Part shown: piece by piece, positions 1-5,238 of the stretch | Layout of the letters: each line of letters starts with the position of its first letter | Position numbering within the stretch: the first letter of the stretch is position 1 | Source of the DNA: Hyphomicrobiales bacterium | GTDB taxonomy: Bacteria > Pseudomonadota > Alphaproteobacteria > Rhizobiales > Devosiaceae | Assembly (NCBI GenBank): GCA_015487985.1 | Contig: WFOP01000187.1 | Location: 1 to 5,238 of the forward strand | Length of the DNA: 5,238 nt | Direction: 5' to 3' | Position numbers and translations under genes: made by a program | The notes under the pieces: generated by a model | The model's database searches: none | The model's input: only the letters and a program-made list of their open reading frames with translations | Told to the model about the DNA's origin: nothing

Positions 1-365
1 CATGTCCCCTGTGGAACGTGCATCGCGCCTTTGAAACCAAAGGGGAAATCATCCGCCAACTGGCCCAGACCCCGGACGGCAACCGCTATTTGTGCCTTGC
101 CTGGTCCACGCAAAAACGCGACGGGGGCTATGGCGCACCAACTCGCAACTATGCCTATGCCCTGGGGTGCGAAATCACCTATGCCAACCAGCTGATCTAT
201 GGTCAGGATCTGGATTTAAGTTCTGAAATCGCCTTTGACCCCATTGGCATCAGTTGCCGCATCTGCCAGCGCCGCAACTGCATCCAGCGTTCAGTGCCCC
301 CCATCGCCTCCGCCATCAGCGTCAACCCGGACAAGCGCTCAATTCTGCCCTATCAGATCAGCTAA
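1..365 (+). CDS. ScfR/RamB-like XRE-family transcriptional regulator, C-terminal part (DUF2083 domain)
   Basis: The last 120 codons of a gene that begins upstream of the window are present; codons run from base 3 and TAA is at 363-365. The residues start CPLWNVHRAF, and then come MPDG-like TPDGNRYLCLA, ALGCEITYANQLIYG and PIGISCRICQRRNC, ending in a PPI...R...PYQI segment. This order is typical of the C-terminal DUF2083 domain of ScfR/RamB-type regulators. Those proteins are about 450-480 residues long, with an N-terminal XRE helix-turn-helix and a central sensory domain, and known members control short-chain acyl-CoA, propionate or glyoxylate metabolism. The CxxCxxxxC cluster (codons at 255, 264 and 279) is a family feature and may bind metal, although that is inference. 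The DNA-binding part lies outside the window. A GTG at 18 is an internal valine and not a start, because the conserved domain continues upstream of it. The gene converges on the SH3b gene. The family call is firm; the target genes are unknown. Confidence 0.85.
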   Translation, partial: CPLWNVHRAFETKGEIIRQLAQTPDGNRYLCLAWSTQKRDGGYGAPTRNYAYALGCEITYANQLIYGQDLDLSSEIAFDPIGISCRICQRRNCIQRSVPPIASAISVNPDKRSILPYQIS

Positions 366-397
366 ATGGTATGCACAACCGGCGTCTAACGCATCAC

Positions 398-1048
398 CTA
401 GCGCATGGAGCAACAACCGGTCTTGCCATTGGTGCCACCGGCATCGGTAATCAGCATATCCACCCGCCAGCCAAAATCCAGATCGCTCATGCCATCAGAA
501 CATTGCACATCGGTTGAAAGAACCGCCGTCATCATGGATTGCTGGCCGCTGGCGATAATAAAGCCGTCCCAGCCGCCGCGCCCCTGATAGTTTTTGGCCG
601 TCACGATGTTAAATGCCTGTTCTCCTTCGTTCATATCGGAAAGCTGGATGCTGTTTTCCGCAAGGGAAAACCCCCAGAATGGCTCAGTGCCACCACAAGA
701 CAGGCCAACAGGAATATTGCTTTGCCCGACAGTTGGCAGGGTCACCGGCCGCAAAAACTTCATATATACCCAGCCCATTCCCTCATTCAGGGCCACATAT
801 CCCCAATTGCCCTCTGTTTTGAGCACTTCCACAGGGCTGGCATTATAGGCAAGACTGCCAATAATGGGCGCGCCACTATCCGAATCAGCCCGGATATTGA
901 GCACGTCATCGCTCGCCACATTATAAACCTCATAATATGCCGGGAAAAAACCCGGTGCCTGCGCACTTGCGGCAAATCCGGCCATCCACCAGAAACCAAT
1001 TGATCCAATTAACAAAAACAACACTGACCGAATAACTTTCCCAAACAT
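398..1048 (-). CDS. Exported SH3b-domain protein with C-terminal CGGTEPFW/Cys domain (COG3650-like)
   Basis: This is a 216-residue protein. Residues 1-29 look like a signal peptide: basic MFGKVIR, a hydrophobic stretch at about 8-25, and an A27-S28-A29 cleavage motif, so it is probably periplasmic. A hydrophobic anchor is the alternative. Residues 40-102 form a bacterial SH3 (SH3b) domain with LNIRADSDS, a GNWGYVAL strand and GWVYMKFL. Residues 118-212 begin with CGGTEPFWGFSL and contain VQCSDGMSD (C183) and the terminal GCC (C211-C212). This pattern recurs in small envelope proteins of the COG3650 kind, whose function is not known. The Cys residues could form disulfides after export. The start is supported by a GAGGAG Shine-Dalgarno sequence (complement of 1058-1063), 9 bases before ATG. 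The stop TAG lies 32 bases from the convergent regulator's stop, and no terminator hairpin is visible between them. The gene is transcribed divergently from sqr. SH3b domains often bind peptidoglycan or other proteins, but no partner can be named here. Confidence 0.85.
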   Translation of the reverse strand: MFGKVIRSVLFLLIGSIGFWWMAGFAASAQAPGFFPAYYEVYNVASDDVLNIRADSDSGAPIIGSLAYNASPVEVLKTEGNWGYVALNEGMGWVYMKFLRPVTLPTVGQSNIPVGLSCGGTEPFWGFSLAENSIQLSDMNEGEQAFNIVTAKNYQGRGGWDGFIIASGQQSMMTAVLSTDVQCSDGMSDLDFGWRVDMLITDAGGTNGKTGCCSMR

Positions 1049-1264
1049 TGCATTTTGCTCCTCATTTGCTGTTTTTTGCCGTCCCGCAAGGAAAACTCCT
1101 ACATTGACTAACCCGCAAATCCCGGCGAAAACAAGGTGGGAGGTCTGTCTTGACTTGGCGCTTCACACATTGGCTTTTACTGATACAAATATAAAGCAGT
1201 GCTGGTTCGCAAATATTCCGGCGTATGAAAGTGGGCACTGCCAACACCCTCGGGAGAAAATAAA
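1049..1264. promoter_or_regulatory. Divergent control region between the SH3b gene and sqr
   Basis: This 216-base region without a gene must hold the promoters of both flanking genes. On the + strand, CTTGACT (1149-1155) resembles the CTTGAC -35 box of alphaproteobacterial housekeeping promoters, but no good -10 box sits 16-18 bases later; the nearest is TTTTAC at 1175-1180. A TATAAA (1190-1195) would be a good -10 box but has only a poor -35 partner, TTGGCT at 1170-1175 with a spacer of 14. I therefore cannot fix the sqr promoter. No convincing minus-strand promoter was seen. A candidate operator lies at 1215-1230. CGCAAAT followed closely by CCGGCG occurs twice (1114-1127 and 1208-1223). 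sqr has a GGGAG Shine-Dalgarno sequence at 1252-1256, 8 bases before its ATG. Confidence 0.55.
1215..1230. promoter_or_regulatory. Candidate SqrR/BigR-type persulfide-responsive operator (ATTC-N8-GAAA)
   Basis: ATTC at 1215-1218 and GAAA at 1227-1230 are separated by exactly eight bases. As I recall it, the operator consensus of SqrR/BigR, the ArsR-family repressors that sense persulfide and control sqr genes, is ATTC-N8-GAAT. The site matches 7 of 8 fixed positions. It ends 34 bases before the sqr ATG and lies downstream of any plausible -10 box, a place where a bound repressor would block transcription. No ArsR-type repressor gene is in the window. A short degenerate motif like this can occur by chance, so the call is tentative. 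Confidence 0.35.
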
Positions 1265-2548
1265 ATGGCACATATCGTAGTATTAGGCGCAGGATTGGGC
1301 GGCGCCATCATGGCCTATGAAATGCAGGAACAATTGCGGCCACAGGATAAAATTACAGTTGTTACCAAAGATCCCAAATATCACTTCGTACCGTCCAACC
1401 CCTGGGTTGCGGTCAACTGGCGCTCACAAGAGGATGTGGAAATTGATCTGGCGCCGGTAATGAAACGATTGGGAATTGACTTCATTGTTTCCCCTTGCGA
1501 GTCCCTCGACCCCGCACAAAACAAAATGGTTTTGGAAAACGGGCAAACCATTGAATATGACTACCTGATTATCGCCACCGGCCCCGAACTGGCATTTGAT
1601 GAAATTGAAGGGCTGGGCCCTGAAGGCAACACCCACTCCATTTGTCATGTGGATCATGCCGTAACGGCAGGACAGGCATTTGACGAATTCTGCAAAAGCC
1701 CCGGTCCCCTCATCGTAGGGGCGGTTCAGGGCGCATCCTGCTATGGTCCCGCCTATGAATTCGCCTTTATCCTTGAAACAGAATTGCGCCGGCGTAAAAT
1801 CCGCGATCAGGTGCAAATCACCTACGTGACCCCCGAACCCTATGTGGGGCATCTGGGCCTTGATGGCGTTGGTGACACCAAGGGCCTGCTTGAGGGGGCC
1901 ATGCGCGACAAACACGTCAAATGGATGACCAACACCAAGGTGAACAAAGTTGAACCCGGTCTTATGTCCGTTGAAACGTTAAATGCAGACGGCTCTTCCG
2001 CCGGCACCTCGGAACTGCAATTCAAATTTGCCATGATGTTGCCGGCCTTCCGCGGGATCAAACCTTTGATGGGCATTGAGGGGCTGGTGAACCCGCGTGG
2101 ATTTGTCATTGTGGACGAACACCAGATGAACCCCACATTCAACAATGTCTTTTCAGTTGGCGTTTGTGTGGCCATTCCCCCGGTCGGCCCCACCCCGCTC
2201 CCCGTTGGCGTGCCCAAAACCGGATTTATGATTGAATCCATGGTGACGGCGACCGCCATGAATATTGGCCAGATCCTGCGCGGAAACAGCCCCACCCATC
2301 AGGGAAGTTGGAACGCTGTTTGTCTGGCAGACTTCGGAGACAGCGGCATCGCCTTTGTCGCCCAACCCCAAATTCCGCCCCGCAATGTCAACTGGTCTTC
2401 AGAAGGCAAATGGGTGCATATGGCCAAAATCGGTTTTGAAAAATATTTCATGGGTAAAATGCGCCGGGGCAAATCCGAACCGTTTTATGAAAAACTGGCC
2501 ATGGATATGCTGGGCATCAACAAACTCAAAGAAATCAAAAAGGACTAG
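1265..2548 (+). CDS. sqr: Sulfide:quinone oxidoreductase (FAD-dependent, type I-like)
   Basis: This 427-residue flavoprotein oxidises hydrogen sulfide to polysulfide or sulfane sulfur and passes the electrons to membrane quinone. The N-terminal Rossmann motif GAGLGG (residues 8-13) binds FAD. The three redox cysteines expected of this class are present: C127 in HSICHVDHA, C159 in QGASCYGPAYEFA and C353 in WNAVCLADFGD. H131 and H196 (in EPYVGHLGL) also match histidines important in the Rhodobacter capsulatus enzyme, and both length and numbering coincide with that protein as I recall it. IPPVGPTPLPVGVPKTG (304-320) and the amphipathic C-terminus WVHMAKIGFEKYF...FYEKL match the quinone and membrane-binding parts of the family. 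There is no signal peptide, which is normal for SQR. Three further cysteines occur (C78, C143, C301). ATG is preceded by GGGAG at an 8-base spacing. The gene appears monocistronic, with a hairpin after it. Flavocytochrome c sulfide dehydrogenase is the nearest alternative, but it would carry an export signal and lack C353. Confidence 0.95.
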   Translation: MAHIVVLGAGLGGAIMAYEMQEQLRPQDKITVVTKDPKYHFVPSNPWVAVNWRSQEDVEIDLAPVMKRLGIDFIVSPCESLDPAQNKMVLENGQTIEYDYLIIATGPELAFDEIEGLGPEGNTHSICHVDHAVTAGQAFDEFCKSPGPLIVGAVQGASCYGPAYEFAFILETELRRRKIRDQVQITYVTPEPYVGHLGLDGVGDTKGLLEGAMRDKHVKWMTNTKVNKVEPGLMSVETLNADGSSAGTSELQFKFAMMLPAFRGIKPLMGIEGLVNPRGFVIVDEHQMNPTFNNVFSVGVCVAIPPVGPTPLPVGVPKTGFMIESMVTATAMNIGQILRGNSPTHQGSWNAVCLADFGDSGIAFVAQPQIPPRNVNWSSEGKWVHMAKIGFEKYFMGKMRRGKSEPFYEKLAMDMLGINKLKEIKKD

Positions 2549-2572
2549 GCTCCCCCCGATTTCAATTATTTC

Positions 2573-2603
2573 AAGGCGGCACAGTTATCCCTGTTGCCGC
2601 CTT
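2573..2603 (+). terminator. Hairpin terminator after sqr
   Basis: AAGGCGGCA (2573-2581) pairs perfectly with TGCCGCCTT (2595-2603), giving a 9-base-pair GC-rich stem. CAG (2582-2584) and CTG (2591-2593) extend it by three pairs past a single bulged T (2594), leaving a six-base loop. The stem starts 24 bases after the sqr stop. The T-run directly after it is poor (TTTGTCATT), and a T6 tract follows only at 2618-2623, so termination may be partial or Rho-assisted. It separates sqr from ade. Confidence 0.65.
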
Positions 2604-2696
2604 TGTCATTATACGGCTTTTTTCTCAACCAAGCCTTGATCAAATCAAAGCAAACGCCCATTCTCGCTGAAATCAATACTGAGAAATCTGAAAAAC
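2604..2696 (+). promoter_or_regulatory. Leader region of ade (promoter not resolved)
   Basis: This stretch between the sqr hairpin and the ade start must contain an ade promoter if the hairpin terminates well. TTGATC (2636-2641) is a possible -35 box, but the sequence 17 bases later (CATTCT) is a weak -10 box. AATACT (2675-2680) has no -35 partner. I see no purine-riboswitch-like fold or other clear regulatory motif. The ade Shine-Dalgarno sequence is weak (GAGAA at 2681-2685, 11 bases before ATG). Confidence 0.3.
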
Positions 2697-4406
2697 ATGA
2701 CCGATTCAAAAACCCTCACTTCCATGATCCAGGCAGGCAAAGGCGCGCAACCCGCCGATCTGGTGCTGAAAAACATCTCCCTTCTTGATGTCATTAGTGG
2801 AAATATCACCCGAACCGACATTGCCATTGTTGCCGACAGAATTGTGGGCACCCATGCCAGCTATCAGGGGAAAAAAGAAATCGACTGCACTGGGAAATGG
2901 GCCGTTCCCGGCTTTATCGACACCCACCTGCATATAGAAAGTTCACTGGTCACCCCGCTGGAATTTGACCGCTGCGTGCTGCCCCACGGGGTAACCACCG
3001 TTATTTGCGACCCCCATGAAATCGCCAATGTGCTGGGCGCCAAAGGAATAGAATATTTTTTGTCCTGCGCCGAACGCGCAATCATGGACATTCGGATAAA
3101 CCTTTCCTCCTGCGTACCCGCAACGGCGCATGAAACCTCCGGCGCACGGCTCGAAATTGATGACCTGCTCCCCTACGCCGGCCACGAAAAAGTCATCGGC
3201 CTCGCCGAAATGATGAACTTTCCCGGCGTCATCAATACCGACCCCGACATTATCGCCAAACTGGCGGCGTTTCAAAACGCCCATATGGACGGCCATGCCC
3301 CCCTGCTTTCCGGCACGGACCTGAACGCCTACCTTGCCGCAGGCATTCGCACCGATCACGAAGCCACTTCTGCAAAAGAAGCACTGGAAAAACTCGCAAA
3401 AGGCATGGCCATTCTCATTCGCGAAGGCTCGGTTTCAAAAGACCTCAACGCACTTTCTGAAATCATCACCCCCGACACCGCCAGCTTTCTTGCCCTGTGC
3501 ACCGATGACCGCAACCCCCTGGATATTTCAGAAGAAGGGCATGTGGATGAACTCATCCGCCGCCTGATTGGCAAAGGGCACCCCCCACATCTGATTTACC
3601 GGATTGCCTCCATTTCGGCGGCCCGCATTTTTGGCCTCAAAGACCGTGGTCTGCTGGCCCCGGGCTGGCGGGCCGACATTGCTATTTTAGACGATTTGAA
3701 AGACTGCCGTGTCTCAAGCGTCATCAGCGCCGGTCGCCCCGTAACGGATGCGCTTTTTGACCAGCGCCAAACCATCCCCCCGGTCGGCCTCAATTCCATG
3801 AAGGCAAAACCGCTTTCATCACCAGCCTTTGAAATGAAACCCCTGCACGGGAAAAACCAGATGCCCGTGATCGGCGTCAAACCCGGCCTGATTATCACCT
3901 TCAAAGAAGAGGCAACTCTGGCCGTCACGGAAAAAGGCGTGCAGCCGGACCTTGATCAGGATGTCATCAAAGTCGCCGTTGTCGAACGTCACGGCATCAA
4001 CAACAATATCGGGCACGGGTTTGTTACCGGTTTTGGCCTCAAATCCGGCGCCATTGCTTCTTCGGTGGGCCATGACAGCCACAATATCACGGTTATTGGA
4101 GCCAATGACGAAGATATGGCCGCAGCGGTCAATCGCCTGATTGAGCTCAAGGGGGGATTTTGCGTGGCAAAGGACGGTAAAATTCTGGCAGAACTGGCGC
4201 TCCCTATCGCCGGCCTGATGAGTGAGTTGCCCTTTGAGGATGTTGCGCGCACCCTTGAACGCTTGCGCGAAGCTGCCCATTCCCTTGGGTGCACATTGCC
4301 CGAACCATTCCTGCAGGTGGCGTTCCTCGCCCTGCCGGTCATTCCCCATTTGAAGATGACCGACCGTGGTCTTTTTGATGTAGACAGGTTCGATTTTGTA
4401 AGCTGA
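2697..4406 (+). CDS. ade: Adenine deaminase
   Basis: This 569-residue amidohydrolase-superfamily enzyme hydrolyses adenine to hypoxanthine and ammonia in the cytoplasm (purine salvage and nitrogen release). Its length fits the bacterial Ade family (about 560-600 residues). The small N-terminal beta domain (about 20-70) leads into PGFIDTHLHIESS with metal ligands H77 and H79. PHGVTTVICDPHEIANV (96-112), GLAEMMNFPGV with E171, DGHAP with H200, RTDHEAT with H221 and CTDDRNP with D270/D271 are the expected active-site segments. I assign individual ligands by family analogy. The C-terminal Ade-specific domain is clear: RHG (431-433), GFGLKSGAIASSVGHDSHNI (445-464) and LPIAGLMS (502-509). The ATG at 2697 has only a weak GAGAA upstream, but the next in-frame ATG (codon 10) would remove little, and homologues have a comparable lead-in. 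The gene follows the sqr hairpin and is followed after 48 bases by the hydrolase gene, probably in one transcript. No frameshift or missing catalytic residue is seen. Confidence 0.95.
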   Translation: MTDSKTLTSMIQAGKGAQPADLVLKNISLLDVISGNITRTDIAIVADRIVGTHASYQGKKEIDCTGKWAVPGFIDTHLHIESSLVTPLEFDRCVLPHGVTTVICDPHEIANVLGAKGIEYFLSCAERAIMDIRINLSSCVPATAHETSGARLEIDDLLPYAGHEKVIGLAEMMNFPGVINTDPDIIAKLAAFQNAHMDGHAPLLSGTDLNAYLAAGIRTDHEATSAKEALEKLAKGMAILIREGSVSKDLNALSEIITPDTASFLALCTDDRNPLDISEEGHVDELIRRLIGKGHPPHLIYRIASISAARIFGLKDRGLLAPGWRADIAILDDLKDCRVSSVISAGRPVTDALFDQRQTIPPVGLNSMKAKPLSSPAFEMKPLHGKNQMPVIGVKPGLIITFKEEATLAVTEKGVQPDLDQDVIKVAVVERHGINNNIGHGFVTGFGLKSGAIASSVGHDSHNITVIGANDEDMAAAVNRLIELKGGFCVAKDGKILAELALPIAGLMSELPFEDVARTLERLREAAHSLGCTLPEPFLQVAFLALPVIPHLKMTDRGLFDVDRFDFVS

Positions 4407-4410
4407 CAAG

Positions 4411-4426
4411 AAGCTGTTAAGCTGTT
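4411..4426 (+). repeat. Tandem 8-base repeat (AAGCTGTT x2) in the ade-hydrolase gap
   Basis: AAGCTGTT occurs twice head to tail (4411-4418 and 4419-4426), five bases after the ade stop. It forms no useful hairpin with a T-tract, so I do not read it as a terminator. It could be a simple duplication or a protein-binding direct repeat; nothing else supports a role. Confidence 0.4.
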
Positions 4427-4443
4427 TCTTTGGCATTTTAACC

Positions 4444-4448
4444 GGAGA
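4444..4448 (+). promoter_or_regulatory. Shine-Dalgarno sequence fixing the TTG start of the hydrolase gene
   Basis: GGAGA at 4444-4448 lies upstream of the TTG at 4455-4457, with seven bases between the GGAG core and the TTG. No in-frame ATG exists between the preceding in-frame stop (4404-4406, the ade stop, in the same frame) and this TTG. The next in-frame ATG is codon 43, inside the conserved region. The TTG is therefore the best start. Confidence 0.7.
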
Positions 4449-4454
4449 ATAAAA

Positions 4455-5238
4455 TTGACCTTAGCTTCCAAGTTTTTCGCATGGCGTCACAAATTCAAGC
4501 CAGCAACCCACAAAGTCAAAAAACTGGCAGATGTGGTTGTTCCCTCTTTTGACGGTGCGCGATTACTTAGCGATGTCTATATGCCCGAAGGAGAAGGCCC
4601 CTTTCCCACCATTCTTATTCGCACCGCCTATAAACGTCAGGGCTTTGCCGGCTATGCAAGAATTTATGCCGAACGGGGATTTATCACCGTTTTACAGGCC
4701 TGCCGTGGCACCGACGGCTCGGATGGAGAAATCGGCCCCCTGTTGCTGGAACGCGAAGACGGGCTGGCCATTTTGGATTGGCTGAGCAAGCAAAGCTGGT
4801 TTGATGGACGTCTGGGCATGACCGGCCCCTCCTATCTGGGCTATGTGCAATGGGCCATCTGCGATGAAATGCCTGAAAAAAGCGCCATTTCCACCCAGAT
4901 CGCCACCAGCGAATATAAAAACGTCCTGTTCCCGCAAGGGGCAGTAGACCTGCAATTCTGGCTCTCATGGATGCAACTGGTTGAAGGCCTGCGCACTTCC
5001 CCCCTCAAATTCATGTTTGGCGTTATCACCGGCAAGGTGGAAAAAGCGACAAAAAGCGCCGCCAATTCCTTACCCATCGTAGAAGCTGACATTGCCACCA
5101 CCGGCCACAAGGTCGAGTTCTGGCGACGCTGGATGCTGGAAGAAGTTAAAAAAGACAGCCACTGGGAAACCCTCTCTCAGTCTGGCCGCCTTGGTTCCAA
5201 AACCCCGCCGAATTTCTTTGTTTCGGGCTGGTATGACT
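4455..5238 (+). CDS. CocE/NonD-type alpha/beta hydrolase (X-Pro dipeptidyl-peptidase S15-like), N-terminal part
   Basis: The first 261 codons are present and the gene runs off the window end. After a basic lead (residues 1-25, no signal peptide) comes VVVPSFDGARLLSDVYMPEG (27-46), the usual opening of CocE/NonD family hydrolases. PFPTILIRTAYKR (49-61), ERGFITVLQACRGTDGSDGE (73-92) and EREDGLAILDWLSKQSWFDG (99-118) follow in the family order. The nucleophile elbow GPSYLGY has S126 as the predicted catalytic serine (GxSYxG). The visible part ends in FFVSGWYD, a conserved segment before the helical cap; the catalytic Asp and His should lie beyond the window. Relatives are serine hydrolases acting on esters or amides (cocaine esterase, glutaryl-7-ACA acylase, X-Pro peptidases), and the substrate cannot be told from this part. 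Full family members are about 550-670 residues long. The start is TTG, chosen from the Shine-Dalgarno position. The gene lies 48 bases after ade, probably in the same operon. Confidence 0.87.
   Translation, partial: MTLASKFFAWRHKFKPATHKVKKLADVVVPSFDGARLLSDVYMPEGEGPFPTILIRTAYKRQGFAGYARIYAERGFITVLQACRGTDGSDGEIGPLLLEREDGLAILDWLSKQSWFDGRLGMTGPSYLGYVQWAICDEMPEKSAISTQIATSEYKNVLFPQGAVDLQFWLSWMQLVEGLRTSPLKFMFGVITGKVEKATKSAANSLPIVEADIATTGHKVEFWRRWMLEEVKKDSHWETLSQSGRLGSKTPPNFFVSGWYD

Noticed and set aside
366..397. Possible bidirectional terminator between the convergent genes
   Set aside because: Only 3-base inverted matches are present and there is no T-tract on either strand.
376..420. Repeated CAACCGG (376-382 and 414-420)
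   Set aside because: It is a single seven-base repeat, the second copy coding, with no further symmetry; chance explains it.
539..1003. Open frame of 154 codons on the + strand opposite the SH3b gene
   Set aside because: It lies antisense to a gene with a signal peptide, a recognisable SH3b domain and a good Shine-Dalgarno sequence. Its own product has no recognisable domain or Shine-Dalgarno sequence.
1062..1271. Small minus-strand frame (69 codons) across the sqr/SH3b intergenic region
   Set aside because: It starts inside the sqr start codon region and covers the sqr control region. Its product is Cys/Arg-rich without a domain, and no Shine-Dalgarno sequence supports it.
1424..1915. Open frame of 163 codons on the - strand inside sqr
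   Set aside because: It is antisense to the strongly conserved SQR coding sequence, and its product resembles no family I know.
2583..2595. Partial resemblance to the I-SceI recognition site (GTTATCCCT)
   Set aside because: Only nine bases match, and they are explained by the loop and inner stem of the terminator hairpin.
3819..4436. Open frame of 205 codons on the - strand overlapping the 3' half of ade
   Set aside because: The + strand codes for the conserved Ade C-terminal domain here, so this is a shadow frame.
4531..4785. ATG-started + strand frame of 84 codons within the hydrolase gene
   Set aside because: It is in a different frame from the CocE/NonD coding sequence, whose motifs (DGARLLSDVY, GPSYLG) occupy the same bases.

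Overview
The window reads as an ordinary chromosomal segment of a Gram-negative, probably alphaproteobacterial, heterotroph. The hints are a ScfR-type (DUF2083) regulator tail and a sulfide:quinone oxidoreductase whose length (427 residues) and key residue numbers match, as I recall them, the Rhodobacter capsulatus enzyme. GC content looks moderate by eye. The genus cannot be fixed from the sequence. Coding density is high. I see no tRNA, rRNA, CRISPR array, insertion sequence or phage gene.

Layout. Bases 1-365 (+) are the last 120 codons of a ScfR/RamB-like XRE-family transcriptional regulator. It converges, across a 32-base gap, on a minus-strand gene (398-1048) for an exported protein with an SH3b domain and a C-terminal Cys-rich domain with a CGGTEPFW motif. 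A 216-base divergent intergenic region (1049-1264) separates that gene from a complete sulfide:quinone oxidoreductase gene (sqr, 1265-2548, +). This region holds a near-match to the ATTC-N8-GAAT operator of persulfide-sensing ArsR-type repressors (SqrR/BigR), 34 bases before the sqr start. A strong hairpin (2573-2603) follows sqr. Next come a complete adenine deaminase gene (ade, 2697-4406, +) and, 48 bases later, the first 261 codons of a CocE/NonD-type alpha/beta hydrolase (4455 to the window end). The hydrolase starts at a TTG codon placed behind a clear Shine-Dalgarno sequence.

How the genes work together. sqr oxidises sulfide and passes electrons to the quinone pool, and it looks like a single-gene unit with its own upstream control region and its own terminator. 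The divergent SH3b gene may share that control region. ade (adenine to hypoxanthine plus ammonia) and the hydrolase are probably co-transcribed, but no shared pathway is evident. I found no convincing new multi-gene system. The items most worth a second look are the candidate persulfide-responsive operator, the sqr/SH3b divergent pairing, and the TTG-started hydrolase gene that ATG-based gene calling would misplace.
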